Assembly (NCBI RefSeq): GCF_014191055.1
Contig: NZ_JACHWB010000001.1
Coordinates: 1,331,875 to 1,395,874 of the forward strand
DNA length: 64,000 bases
From: Microvirga lupini
Lineage (GTDB): Bacteria; Pseudomonadota; Alphaproteobacteria; Rhizobiales; Beijerinckiaceae
Reading direction: 5' to 3'
Below the pieces are notes generated by a model that saw nothing but the letters and a program-made list of their open reading frames with translations, had not been told where the DNA came from and made no database searches. Of the stretch, positions 50,416-59,323 are shown in pieces; positions within the stretch are counted from its first letter, which is position 1; each line of letters opens with the position of its first letter. The position numbers were made by a program, and so were the translations under genes.

Positions 50416-52242
50416 TCACTCTCCGGCCACGGCCGAGGAGGTCCTGCCGACGCGCCGGCGTGCCTGGAACACGGCGCGGTTCGGGTCGTGCTTCGGATCG
50501 CTCCTCTTGAGAAGCTCCCGGAATTCGTCCCGCCGCTCATGGATCGAAGCAATCACGAGACCCATCGGAACGCCGATGTCGCTCAGCACCGCCTCGCTCA
50601 GCTGAAGAGAGGCCTCGATGGTTTCCGGAACCGCATCGTCGACACCAAGCTCATAGAGCTGGGTCGCATGGCGGGCGTCGCGAGCACGGGCCACGATGGT
50701 GATGTCGGTGCATTCCTGCCGCGCGGCGGTCACGACGCCTTCGATGGAGCTGAGCGTGTCCAGCGTGATCACGAGCGCGAGTGCGCGGTCGATGCCGCAG
50801 GCACGGAGGAATTCCGGATAGGAACCGTCGCCGTAATACACGGGCTTGCCGGCCTTGCGCTCCGCAGCCACGCGGGCGGGATCCAGATCAATGGCGAGAT
50901 AGGGGATCTTGTGGCGGTCCAGCATATCCCCGACGAGCTGCCCCACCCGCCCGTATCCGGCGATGATCACGCGTCCGACCTCATCGGCCGGCGGGGCGAC
51001 CGTGACGATGGTATCGAGCGGTCGGCTCACCTCCAGTTTGCGGCTCAGACGCTGCCCGAGCCGGGCCAGAAGCGGGATCACCACCATCGTGATCGTCGTC
51101 ACGAGGAGGAGATTCTGGCCGATGCCGCCCGGTACGAGGCCGGCGATCATCGCAGCGCCCAAGATCACGAGGGCGAACTCGCCGCCAGGGCCGAGGAGGA
51201 GGCCGGTTTCGGCGGCCTCGCCCGTGTTGAGGCCATAGCGACGTCCGAGAGCCACGATCGTCAGAGCCTTCACGATGACGACCATGGCGGCGAGCGACAG
51301 GATCAGCACGGGGGCTTCAAGGAAGCGGGACAGATCGAGGCTCATGCCGACCGATACGAAGAAGACTCCGAGGAGTAGGCCCTTGAAGGGCTGGATCGTG
51401 ACATCGACGGCGCGTCGATACTCGGTTTCCGACAGGAGAATGCCGGCGATGAAGGCGCCGAGCGCCATCGAGAGACCACTGACGGCGGCGATCATGCTGG
51501 TCACCATCACGACGAGCAGGCAGGCGGCCATGAACAGCTCGGGGCTCTTCGTGGCCGTGACGAGCTGAAAGAAGGGCCGCAGGATGAAGCGGCCGAGGCC
51601 GATGATCAGGGCCAGCGCGAGGCCCGCCTGCAGGAGCAGGATGACAAAGGTGGACGGCGTTACCTCGGGCCTGCCGATGTCGAGCACCGCGATCGTGAAC
51701 AGGATGGGAGCGACCAGCAGGTCCTGAAACAGCAGGGCCGAGAAGCTCGCACGTCCGGCAACCGTATTGAGCCGTTTTTGCTCGGCCAGAACGGGGATCA
51801 CGATGGCAGTGGAAGACAGCGCCAGGGCAAGGCCAACGATGGTGGCCGCTGTGATGGTATCGACGAGTTTGAAGGCGAAGAAGGCGATGCCGAGGACCAG
51901 GGCCCCCAGGGCCACCTGAAGGGATCCGAACCCGAAAACCATTCGCCGCAATGTGCGCAGCCGCTGCCAGGACAGCTCGATGCCGATGGTGAACAGCAGG
52001 AAGACCACTCCGAACTCGGCAATCCGGGAGGTGCCCTCGGGATTCGTGAAGGTCAGCCAGTTGACCCAAGGGTGTTGTTGGATGAAGCGCCCCAGCCCAT
52101 AAGGCCCCAGCAACGCGCCGGCCGCCAGGAACCCCAGCACCGGGCTCACCCTCAGCCGGTGAAAGACCGGGACCACGACGGCGGCCGTTGCCAGGAAGAG
52201 GATCGGTTCCTGATAGGCGTAGAGGTCTATCGCAGCGGCCAT
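50416..52242 (-). CDS. Kef-type monovalent cation:proton antiporter with TrkA-N domain
   Basis: A protein of 608 residues. Thirteen hydrophobic segments cover residues about 10-400 (LGFLAAGALLGPYGLG, IAEFGVVFLLFTIGIEL, LALSSTAIVIPVLAEQ, FVSVGMSLDLSRFLE). They are followed by a TrkA-N NAD(H)-binding domain (RVIIAGYGRVGQLVGDML, AIDLDPARVAAERKAG, YGDGSYPEFLRACG). This is the CPA2/KefB-C layout, used for potassium efflux under stress. Its stop is four bases from the VWA start, so the two may be co-transcribed. Confidence 0.89.
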   Translation of the reverse strand: MAAAIDLYAYQEPILFLATAAVVVPVFHRLRVSPVLGFLAAGALLGPYGLGRFIQQHPWVNWLTFTNPEGTSRIAEFGVVFLLFTIGIELSWQRLRTLRRMVFGFGSLQVALGALVLGIAFFAFKLVDTITAATIVGLALALSSTAIVIPVLAEQKRLNTVAGRASFSALLFQDLLVAPILFTIAVLDIGRPEVTPSTFVILLLQAGLALALIIGLGRFILRPFFQLVTATKSPELFMAACLLVVMVTSMIAAVSGLSMALGAFIAGILLSETEYRRAVDVTIQPFKGLLLGVFFVSVGMSLDLSRFLEAPVLILSLAAMVVIVKALTIVALGRRYGLNTGEAAETGLLLGPGGEFALVILGAAMIAGLVPGGIGQNLLLVTTITMVVIPLLARLGQRLSRKLEVSRPLDTIVTVAPPADEVGRVIIAGYGRVGQLVGDMLDRHKIPYLAIDLDPARVAAERKAGKPVYYGDGSYPEFLRACGIDRALALVITLDTLSSIEGVVTAARQECTDITIVARARDARHATQLYELGVDDAVPETIEASLQLSEAVLSDIGVPMGLVIASIHERRDEFRELLKRSDPKHDPNRAVFQARRRVGRTSSAVAGE

Positions 52243-52362
52243 TGCTTCCTTCCGGTTGAAAGTATTGTCGTTCTACCGGCGAGGGATGCGCAAGAGGTTA
52301 ATGCCGCTTAAGGTGAGTGGGGGGCGCGACAAGAACGCATGGCGCCAGTGCTGCCCATGAGC

Positions 52363-52458
52363 GATCCCGGACGCCGCAGGCGATCCGGGATCGTCACGAG
52401 GATTAGGAGCCATTACTGTCAGGCGATCCCGGGTTCCGCTGCGCGGCCCCGGGATGAC
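52363..52458. repeat. intergenic repeat with two CCCGG-type palindromes
   Basis: First palindrome GATCCCGGA/TCCGGGATC (52363-52371, 52384-52392); second ATCCCGGG/CCCGGGAT (52426-52433, 52448-52455). GTCA and GATGAC flank the second, giving the GTCA...ATCCCGGG...CCCGGGATGAC form that links it to the 42413 repeat. It lies in the 224-base gap between the Kef and PLP-enzyme genes. No gene is seen there. Confidence 0.7.
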
Positions 52459-52466
52459 GGGTGAGC

Positions 52467-53753
52467 TTACCCCAGCGTCGACAGCGCCTGCGCCAGGTCG
52501 GCCACCAGATCGTCCGGGTGCTCGATGCCGATGGAGACGCGGATGGTCGCATCGCTGACGCCGAGGCGGTCGCGGGTTTCCTTCGGCACGCCGGAATGGG
52601 TGGTGGAGGCCGGGTGCGAGATGAGCGACTCGGTGCCGCCCAGGCTCACCGCCAGCTTGAAGACCTGGAGCGCGTTGAGAACCCGGAACGCTTCCGGTTC
52701 GCCGCCCTTCACGTCGAACGAGAAGGTGGAGCCGGGGGCGTCGCACTGCTCCTCGTAGACCTGCCGGGCGCGGGAGCCCTCGGGCAGGTAGGCGAGGTGG
52801 TGGACCTTCGCCACGCTCGGGTGCTCGTGCAGGAACGCCGCCACGATCTCCGCATTGCGGTTCGCCGCGTTCATGCGAAGCGCCAGCGTTTCCAGCGAGC
52901 GGCCGAGCATCCAGCAGGAATGAGGGTCGAGCTGCGTGCCGATGGAGGAGCGCAGCAGGCGCACCGTCTTCATCAGCTCCTTGGAGCCGAGCGCCGCGCC
53001 GGCGATCAGGTCCGAATGGCCGCCCACATATTTCGTCAGCGAATAGACCGAGATGTCGGCGCCGTTCTTCAACGGCTTCTGGAAGACCGGCCCGAGCAGG
53101 GTGTTGTCGCACACGATGACTGGGCGGTGGCCCTGGGACTGGCCGATCTCGTCGGCGACGGTGCGGATGAGCGCGATATCGACCAGGGTATTGAGGGGGT
53201 TCGAGGGCGTTTCGATCTTAATCACCGAAACGCGGCCCTTGGCCATGGCTTCCTTGGCGGCGGCCCGGATGCCCGCCTCGTCGACGCCGTCGCCGAAGCC
53301 GACCGCCCCGATGCTCATGTTGGCCAGCGTCTTGGCGATCAGGGTCTCGGTGCCGCCATAGAGCGGCTGCGAGTGGAGGATCACGTCGCCGGGCCGGGCG
53401 AAGGCCAGGATCGTAGTGGCGATGGCCGACATGCCGGAGGAGAAGAGGAGACCAGCCTCGGCCTCCTCATAGATGGCGAGCCGATCCTCGACGATCTCGG
53501 AATTCGGGTGGTTGAAGCGGGAATAGACGAGACCCGCGGCCTCGCCCTGCGGTGGTTCGCGCCGGCCCGCCACGTAGTCGAAGAATTCCTTGCCGTGCTC
53601 GGCGCTGTTGAACACGAAGGTCGAGGTCAGGAAGACCGGAGGCTTCACCGCGCCTTCCGAAAGGGTCGGGTCATAGCCGTAGCCCAGCATCAGGGTCTCA
53701 GGCTTGAGCTTATGATTGCCGATGCGGTCCTTGTGATAGCGGTTATAAGCCAT
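52467..53753 (-). CDS. cystathionine gamma-synthase family PLP enzyme
   Basis: A protein of 428 residues of the Cys/Met-metabolism PLP family. Visible are [39 protein letters not shown], the pyridine-ring region [12 protein letters not shown], the PLP-Lys motif [11 protein letters not shown] (Lys near residue 245), and [17 protein letters not shown] near the C-terminus. Enzymes of this family include cystathionine gamma-synthase, gamma-lyase, and O-acetylhomoserine sulfhydrylase; no neighbouring gene decides which one it is. AGGAGG precedes the ATG. It diverges from the MoxR gene with about 104 bases between starts. Confidence 0.85.
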   Translation of the reverse strand: MAYNRYHKDRIGNHKLKPETLMLGYGYDPTLSEGAVKPPVFLTSTFVFNSAEHGKEFFDYVAGRREPPQGEAAGLVYSRFNHPNSEIVEDRLAIYEEAEAGLLFSSGMSAIATTILAFARPGDVILHSQPLYGGTETLIAKTLANMSIGAVGFGDGVDEAGIRAAAKEAMAKGRVSVIKIETPSNPLNTLVDIALIRTVADEIGQSQGHRPVIVCDNTLLGPVFQKPLKNGADISVYSLTKYVGGHSDLIAGAALGSKELMKTVRLLRSSIGTQLDPHSCWMLGRSLETLALRMNAANRNAEIVAAFLHEHPSVAKVHHLAYLPEGSRARQVYEEQCDAPGSTFSFDVKGGEPEAFRVLNALQVFKLAVSLGGTESLISHPASTTHSGVPKETRDRLGVSDATIRVSIGIEHPDDLVADLAQALSTLG

Positions 53754-53857
53754 AGGTCATTGTCCTCCTGATTTGTTTGTCATGGGCTTAGCCTATGAGG
53801 ACGATTGCCGAAAGGCCGGGGCAGGACTTAGGGTCTGATAAAGCGAGGAAGAGTGGA

Positions 53858-54706
53858 ATGGCGCGTTTTGCCGGAACCGAATCGTATGTGGCCACCGAGG
53901 ACCTGACGGTCGCTGTGAACGCGGCCATCACCCTGGAGCGTCCGCTTCTGGTGAAGGGTGAGCCCGGCACGGGCAAGTCGGTTCTGGCGGAGGAGATCGC
54001 CCGCTCCTTGAACGCCCCGCTGATCACCTGGCACATCAAGTCCACCACCAAGGCCCAGCAGGGTCTTTACGAATACGACGCCGTATCCCGCTTGCGGGAC
54101 AGCCAGCTCGGCGACCCGCGCGTCTCTGAGATCCGCAACTACATCAAGCGCGGCAAGCTGTGGGAGGCCTTTGCCTCGGATGAGCGGCCGGTGCTGCTAA
54201 TCGACGAGATCGACAAGGCCGATATCGAGTTTCCGAACGACCTTCTGCTCGAGCTCGATCGCATGGAGTTCTTCGTCTACGAGACCGGTGAGACGGTCAA
54301 AGCCGCCCGGCGCCCCATCGTGATCATCACGTCCAACAACGAGAAGGAACTGCCGGACGCCTTCCTGCGCCGCTGCTTCTTCCACTACATCAAGTTTCCG
54401 GACGTCGACACCATGGCCCGGATCGTCGAGGTGCACTATCCCGGCATCAAGCACCGGCTGGTCGAGGAGGCTCTCAAGATCTTCTTCGACGTGCGCGAGG
54501 TTCCGGGTTTGAGGAAAAAGCCCTCGACCTCGGAGCTGCTCGACTGGCTCAAGCTTTTGCTTTCCGAGGATATCGGCCCGGAGCAGCTGCGCGAGCGCGA
54601 CACCTGCAAGCTGATCCCGCCGCTCCATGGGGCGCTTCTGAAGAACGAGCAGGATGTGAGCCTGTTCGAGAAGCTCGCCTTCATCGCCAGACGTGAGGGA
54701 CGCTGA
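53858..54706 (+). CDS. MoxR-family AAA+ ATPase
   Basis: A protein of 282 residues: Walker A VKGEPGTGKSVLAEEIA, Walker B VLLIDEIDKADIEFPNDLLLELD (an AAA_5/MoxR form) and sensor/Arg-finger region ITSNNEKELPDAFLRRCFFHYIKFP. MoxR ATPases assist VWA proteins in protein maturation or metal loading. The ATG at 53858 follows GAGGAAG. The matching VWA gene is 3.4 kb away on the opposite strand (49236-50411). The next gene starts in its stop codon (TGATG). Confidence 0.87.
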   Translation: MARFAGTESYVATEDLTVAVNAAITLERPLLVKGEPGTGKSVLAEEIARSLNAPLITWHIKSTTKAQQGLYEYDAVSRLRDSQLGDPRVSEIRNYIKRGKLWEAFASDERPVLLIDEIDKADIEFPNDLLLELDRMEFFVYETGETVKAARRPIVIITSNNEKELPDAFLRRCFFHYIKFPDVDTMARIVEVHYPGIKHRLVEEALKIFFDVREVPGLRKKPSTSELLDWLKLLLSEDIGPEQLRERDTCKLIPPLHGALLKNEQDVSLFEKLAFIARREGR

Positions 54707-55230
54707 TGCTCCGCCTTCTGCTCCTCCGCCACGCCAAGTCCGCCTGGCCCGCCGGCATCCTCGATATCGACCGGCCCCTCGCGAAGCGGGGTCAGGAGGC
54801 TGCCCTGGTCATGGGCGATTACCTGAAGCGGGAGAGGCTCGCGCCCGATCTTGCCATCGTCTCCTCGGCCCGGCGCACGCAGGAGACATGGGAGCGGGTT
54901 CAGCCCATCCTGGGCGAGATCGAGATGCGTCTGGACGGACGCATCTACGAGGCGCCGGTCGGGCGGCTGCTTGAGGTGGTCCGGGAGGTGGGGGCCGAGA
55001 CCGGCACTCTTCTGCTTATCGGCCACAATCCCGGCTTCGAGGAACTCGCCAAGCTGCTGATCGGTGAGGGCGACATGGACGGCATCCTGCGACTCGGCCA
55101 GAAATACCCGTCCGCCGGCCTCGCAGTGATCGACTTCGAACTGGCGAGCTGGGCCGATGTCGCAAGGAAAGCCGGCCGGCTGGAGCGGTTCGTGACCCCG
55201 AAATCGCTGGGCAGCGGCGAGGACGATTAG
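54706..55230 (+). CDS. SixA-like histidine phosphatase
   Basis: A protein of 174 residues with the histidine phosphatase signature LLLLRHAKSAW (catalytic His9 in RHA), SSARRTQETW (second Arg), and the C-terminal LLIGHNPGFEELA (His). Size and motifs fit SixA, which removes phosphate from phospho-histidine domains of HPr-type and histidine kinase proteins. It overlaps the MoxR stop by one base, so both are co-expressed. Confidence 0.85.
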   Translation: MLRLLLLRHAKSAWPAGILDIDRPLAKRGQEAALVMGDYLKRERLAPDLAIVSSARRTQETWERVQPILGEIEMRLDGRIYEAPVGRLLEVVREVGAETGTLLLIGHNPGFEELAKLLIGEGDMDGILRLGQKYPSAGLAVIDFELASWADVARKAGRLERFVTPKSLGSGEDD

Positions 55231-55742
55231 GAGCCTGGAAACTCCAGGTAGATCAGCTCCTCGTCGTAGAACCGGTCGCCCACCCGGATCGCCTTGGGCT
55301 CGATGCCGTAAGGCTTGAAGCCAAGGCCGTGATAGGTCCGCCGGGCACTTTCATTCGTGAGCACGACGGCTGCCTCAATCATGATCACGTGCCGGGAGGC
55401 CCGGTCGATCACGGACTGGACGAGGGCTTTGCCCACACGCTGCCCGCGCCAATCCTGCTTCACAAAGACACCCCACATCAACCCCTTGTGCCGGGCCTTC
55501 GGCCGGTCATAGACGACGAAGCCCGCCATGCCGATCAGGCGCCCCTCGGCGAAGGCGCCGAAGATCGCATTGGGCCCCGAGGCAGGGATCCGTGCCCGGA
55601 ATTCATCAAGGCTGCGTGGCGATTCCTCCTCATGGCTGGAGCTGAAGGCTTCCGGATGACTGGATAGTGCTTCCAGCCTCAAATCGCGGAAAGCCTGGGC
55701 GTCCGATGGCGTCAGTGGGCGGATTGAGATGGAGGGCGACAT
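55227..55742 (-). CDS. GNAT-family N-acetyltransferase
   Basis: A protein of 171 residues with the GNAT order: SISIRPLTPSDAQAFRDLRLEAL start, motif A WGVFVKQDWRGQRVGKALVQSVIDRA (acetyl-CoA pyrophosphate loop RGQRVG), and motif B LTNESARRTYHGLGF. It probably acetylates an amine or protein terminus; the substrate is unknown. The ATG at 55742 opens the fold. Its stop overlaps the histidine-phosphatase stop by four bases. Confidence 0.85.
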   Translation of the reverse strand: MSPSISIRPLTPSDAQAFRDLRLEALSSHPEAFSSSHEEESPRSLDEFRARIPASGPNAIFGAFAEGRLIGMAGFVVYDRPKARHKGLMWGVFVKQDWRGQRVGKALVQSVIDRASRHVIMIEAAVVLTNESARRTYHGLGFKPYGIEPKAIRVGDRFYDEELIYLEFPGS

Positions 55743-55915
55743 GATCTCATGGGGTTGGTGAGAGCGCCCCATTCGTGGATCGTGGGATCCGGCCGGTCAA
55801 GGTGACGGTTTCCGATCCCTGTGAACCGCAAAGCCCGATGAACATATCCGCCCCACCATCGTTTGGCCTGAAACCTTCCTGATTGTTTCGTCCGAAGCGG
55901 GGGCTGATCCTCATC

Positions 55916-56980
55916 ATGGTGCCTCAGACCGTTTATGCGCTCGTTCTCGCAGCTCGCGCGCTCCTGCCGGGCGAACTCGGTTCTCACGGCGCCGAGGCCC
56001 TGCAGCCCGAGCCGCAGGCTGTCGCGGCGCGCTACGAACCCGCTAATCGCGAGGTCACCAACTGGCGCTCGGAGGCCATGGATGCCCTGGAGCCGAAGCC
56101 TGTCGTGGCCCTGGCCGCCCTGTTCCGCGCCGAGCGTCCCTTCGTCACCCGTTGCGTGAAGCTCAACAATTACTGGTGCATCAAGAGCGCGCGCTGGGAT
56201 GGGGAACTCGCCACCGACAGAGAAGGCCATGTGGGCTTCGCCTCAGCCGACCACGGCGCCGATGCCGCCGCCACCCTGCTGCGGCGCTACTATCTGGATT
56301 TCAACCGCAAATCCGCCCTCGACATCGTGCGTCGCTGGGCGCCGGCCGAGTGCAATGTCGCGACGGGCATCGGCGGCATGGCGATGCTGGCCGTGCGGGG
56401 AATCGGCGGCACGGTCCGGGCCCAATATCTCGCCTCGCGCCGAAAGAAGGGTGGGGCGGTGCGCTACACCGCGAAGGCCGGTTCGGGCGGCAAGCCGGGC
56501 CGGGTGTCCGTGGTGATCCCCATGGCCCCGAAGACGCCGCAATACCGGGTGCCGAGCATTGCAGCCGGCATGGCCGAGAGGCCGAAGCCTGCTAGCCCAT
56601 CGAAGCCGCTTGTCGCCACCCGTCGCAAGCCGGTGAAGGAACCGCCAGCGACGGCCTCGGCGGCTCCGAAGGTCCAGGTCGCAACGGCCTGCCCCTCTGA
56701 GGAACAGCGGCACCGCAATTATGCGGGCCGCATGGTGGAAGGTCTTGGCCTGAGCCCGACAGACGACCTGAAGCTTTTCGCGGATGACGGCACGCCCCAG
56801 CCCAACCTGACCCATGTGATGCTCGCCATGTCGGCCTTCGAACTGGGGGCGCTGCGCGCCAGTCCCGATCTCGTGGAATCGGCCATCGAGCGGGCCGTCG
56901 CCAAGGTACAGGACAATGCGAAGGCAGCCGCGCAGAAGGCGGAAGCGCTTCAAGGCAGCCCGCAGAGCATCCCGCGATGA
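55916..56980 (+). CDS. hypothetical protein with P5-like (lytic/structural) N-terminal region
   Basis: A protein of 354 residues. Residues about 75-150 read VTRCVKLNNYWCIKSARWDG then a GHVGFASADHGADAAATLLRRYYLDF block ending in IVRRWAP, which resembles the short phage P5-type transglycosylase-like domain (Gly-x-W...G-x-x-x-F...W-A-P). The rest is Lys/Pro/Ala-rich, with a helical C-terminal part (ESAIERAVAKVQDNAKAAAQ). A weak N-terminal hydrophobic stretch may be a signal. The catalytic Glu cannot be located, so activity is uncertain. The domain call is by motif spacing only. Confidence 0.6.
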   Translation: MVPQTVYALVLAARALLPGELGSHGAEALQPEPQAVAARYEPANREVTNWRSEAMDALEPKPVVALAALFRAERPFVTRCVKLNNYWCIKSARWDGELATDREGHVGFASADHGADAAATLLRRYYLDFNRKSALDIVRRWAPAECNVATGIGGMAMLAVRGIGGTVRAQYLASRRKKGGAVRYTAKAGSGGKPGRVSVVIPMAPKTPQYRVPSIAAGMAERPKPASPSKPLVATRRKPVKEPPATASAAPKVQVATACPSEEQRHRNYAGRMVEGLGLSPTDDLKLFADDGTPQPNLTHVMLAMSAFELGALRASPDLVESAIERAVAKVQDNAKAAAQKAEALQGSPQSIPR

Positions 56981-57099
56981 CAAGGCCCCGCTTGCCCGCT
57001 ACAAACTCATGACTGAACCTTGTCGAGGGCCGGCGTGCTGCGTTTCAATCTCGTAAATTCCTGCGCGGGAACCGTCCGCGCCTTTCGCGGGATTGACCC

Positions 57100-57549
57100 A
57101 TGAAAGAGGGCGGGTCGAGTGGCGTGTCCGTGCAGCAGCTGCGGGATGCCAACGCAGCTTTGGGCCTCGCTGCGACCTATGTCGCCTCGCATCAGCCGTT
57201 CGGGTCCTATCGCGCCGACAAGCTGGTGGGGTCTCTCGCAGGTCAGATCCGGCGCGGCCATTACGCCTTCGCGGTGCGAAACGGAACCATTGTCGGCTAT
57301 GTCGGCTGGGCCCTGTGCCGGCCGGACGTCGCTCAGGCGTGGATTGAGAGGGGGCAGGCGCCGACCTTCGAGCAAAGCCAGGAGGGCGATGTGGTGGTGC
57401 CGATCATGGTCGTTTCCGATGATCGAATGGCCCTGCGCCAGTTGGCTGCCACGATGCGCCGGCACCATGGTGGAAAACTGTATATGGGACGGCGAGTTCT
57501 GAGGGAGGCGAATGCGGTCCGAACTGGCCGGATTGGTAAAAAGCGTTGA
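57100..57549 (+). CDS. HlyC-like toxin-activating lysine acyltransferase
   Basis: A protein of 149 residues resembling RTX-activating acyltransferases: YVASHQPFGSYRADKLVGSL (His31 where HlyC has its catalytic His), QIRRGHYAFAVRNGTIVGYVGWALCRPDVAQAW and GDVVVPIMVVSDD. HlyC-type enzymes move a fatty acid from acyl-ACP to lysines of an RTX protein before secretion. The next gene, 165 bases downstream, encodes an RTX calcium-binding protein, which supports this reading. Overall similarity is moderate, so an acyltransferase-like protein of other use is possible. Confidence 0.62.
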   Translation: MKEGGSSGVSVQQLRDANAALGLAATYVASHQPFGSYRADKLVGSLAGQIRRGHYAFAVRNGTIVGYVGWALCRPDVAQAWIERGQAPTFEQSQEGDVVVPIMVVSDDRMALRQLAATMRRHHGGKLYMGRRVLREANAVRTGRIGKKR

Positions 57550-57563
57550 GTCTGGTCTGCTTG

Positions 57564-57602
57564 GGGGGACAAAAAGCCTACCTCCAAAGAGGTAATTCCC
57601 CC
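57564..57602 (+). terminator. nested hairpin between the acyltransferase and RTX genes
   Basis: Outer arms GGGGGA (57564-57569) and TCCCCC (57597-57602) enclose TACCTC/GAGGTA (57079-equivalent positions 57579-57584 and 57589-57594) with a CAAA loop. It follows the acyltransferase stop by 14 bases and is about 110 bases before the RTX start. It could act as a partial terminator, lowering the acyltransferase-to-RTX readthrough, or a regulatory leader. There is no T-run. Confidence 0.4.
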
Positions 57603-57714
57603 GAAACCGGTTGCACATGCCTCACGATATAATAGGAATGCTTTGCGCCGTATTCCCATGCGTAGTGCAGGTGGTCCGGAAGCATTTACGTATCTTGGGG
57701 CAGGGGAAATCATA

Positions 57715-59304
57715 ATGCCGGTGCAAGTATTTACAGTTGCTCAATACCGCGCTCATGTCGCGGAGGGAATTCCGCTTCCGGATGGGGATTCCATCCAGAT
57801 CAATGATGTGGCCGCAGCCATCAAAGATTTGACCGATCTCGAAATTGGGGCGCTGGACGATAACAAGGTCACTCTGATCGATGTGGCGGACAATGCGCTG
57901 TCTTTGAACCTTGCACAGTTCAGGGCACTTGGAAATGAGGTCAAATTCAGTACGGAAGACAAGCTGGTTCTGCTTGATAGTGGAACTGCACTCGACGATC
58001 TGCATTCCGGCGACATTCAGACCCTGACCGATAGGGGTGTCGGCCTCATCGATTCCACGGATGGAAACCTCACCGTTGAAGCCGGAGCCACGATGGCGCT
58101 CCTGGCGACCAATATCGGTTTCGATGCCGCAGATACGGTGACTGTCAGCGACTCAAGCTTCAAGCTTGGTCTCATGTTCTTCTCTGCTCCTGAAATCATG
58201 ACCCTCTCGAACAAGGGAGTTGATTTCATCGGATCGAACAGCGGCACGCCGTTTCCACTCAAGATCGGTGCGGCTCAAGCCAAGGCGCTGGCTAATTCCA
58301 ATATCTCCCTCATGCCTGATTCCTTCGTCTTGCTTTCCGACGATGGGTCTGACCTCTCCCAGTTGACGGCTGCCCAGTTTGCTAAGCTCTCTGCGACCAG
58401 CCTCATAGTTCTCGACGCAGTCGACGATGTGCTGACCCTGTCGTTCGATCAGTACAAGGTTCTTCCTGATACAGGCCCATATCCGCCAGGAATGTCTTTG
58501 TTCTATCCTAACGACAAGGTCACTCTGGAATTGAGCGTATCCGATCTGCTCAGCCTCACTGACGCGCAGCGCGCGAGCATGACGGCAAATGGCGTCGATG
58601 CACTGACCCTCAAGGATACCGGTCAGGCACTGGCGACACTGACGGCGGACCAAATCACGGCTCTCTCGTCCAAGGGTGCCAACCTCATCGACGCGACAGA
58701 CAACAAGCTCAGTCTGTCTCTGGCTCAGTACAATGCGCTCGGCTCCGTCAAACTCTCTGGTGACGATGTGGTGACCATTGCGGCTGACGGCGATGCCGTT
58801 CTGTCCGATGGCCTCACCGACCTGACCCTGACGGGCAGCGCCATTCGCGGAACTGGCAACAGCCTTGCCAACACCATCGCCGGAACCACGAAGAACAACA
58901 TCCTCTCGGGTCTTGGGGGCGACGATTTCCTCTATGGCGGTCTCGGCAAGGATCAGCTGAGCGGCGGCACCGGCAAGGATGTGTTCGTGTTCGACACGAA
59001 GCTCAACAAGAGCACGAATGTCGACAAGATCACGGACTTCAAGTCCAAGGACGACAGCTTCTATCTCGACAACAAGGTCTTCACGAAGCTAGGCTCCGGC
59101 TCGCTCTCCACGCCGAAGAAGTTCAACTCGGACATGTTCGTCGAGGGCACGAAGGCCAAGGACAAGGAAGATCGCATCGTCTACGACAAGAAGACGGGGA
59201 CGCTCTATTACGACGCCGACGGCACGGGGAAGAGCGCCCAGGTGAAGTTCGCCACGCTCTCCAACAAGGAGAAGCTCTACTACCACGACTTCTTCGTCAT
59301 CTGA
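57715..59304 (+). CDS. RTX calcium-binding protein with LID-DN-LSL repeats
   Basis: A protein of 529 residues without an N-terminal signal. Residues about 20-390 have a repeated pattern: segments like LIDVADNALSLNLAQF, LDAVDDVLTLSFDQY and LIDATDNKLSLSLAQY (encoded near 57875, 58410, 58684). Then come three to four RTX nonapeptides (GGDDFLYGG, LGKDQLSGG, TGKDVFVFD; bases 58910-58997) and a C-terminal domain as in type I secreted proteins. The RTX motifs bind calcium outside the cell. The gene begins behind AGGGGAA. No type I transporter is encoded in the window. A HlyC-like acyltransferase gene precedes it. Confidence 0.85.
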   Translation: MPVQVFTVAQYRAHVAEGIPLPDGDSIQINDVAAAIKDLTDLEIGALDDNKVTLIDVADNALSLNLAQFRALGNEVKFSTEDKLVLLDSGTALDDLHSGDIQTLTDRGVGLIDSTDGNLTVEAGATMALLATNIGFDAADTVTVSDSSFKLGLMFFSAPEIMTLSNKGVDFIGSNSGTPFPLKIGAAQAKALANSNISLMPDSFVLLSDDGSDLSQLTAAQFAKLSATSLIVLDAVDDVLTLSFDQYKVLPDTGPYPPGMSLFYPNDKVTLELSVSDLLSLTDAQRASMTANGVDALTLKDTGQALATLTADQITALSSKGANLIDATDNKLSLSLAQYNALGSVKLSGDDVVTIAADGDAVLSDGLTDLTLTGSAIRGTGNSLANTIAGTTKNNILSGLGGDDFLYGGLGKDQLSGGTGKDVFVFDTKLNKSTNVDKITDFKSKDDSFYLDNKVFTKLGSGSLSTPKKFNSDMFVEGTKAKDKEDRIVYDKKTGTLYYDADGTGKSAQVKFATLSNKEKLYYHDFFVI

Positions 59305-59323
59305 TCGTCAGATCTGACGAATG

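Noticed and set aside
53754..53857. SAM-type riboswitch before the cystathionine gamma-synthase-like gene
   Set aside because: The gap to the divergent MoxR gene is only about 104 bases and shows no conserved SAM-II or SAM-I core; just an AGGAGG ribosome site is visible.
57541..57714. Possible c-di-GMP (GEMM) riboswitch before the RTX gene, since GGGACAAAAAGCCTAC recalls part of the consensus
   Set aside because: The other conserved parts (the GNRA-loop helix upstream and the tetraloop-receptor helix downstream) are not present; only a simple nested hairpin remains.
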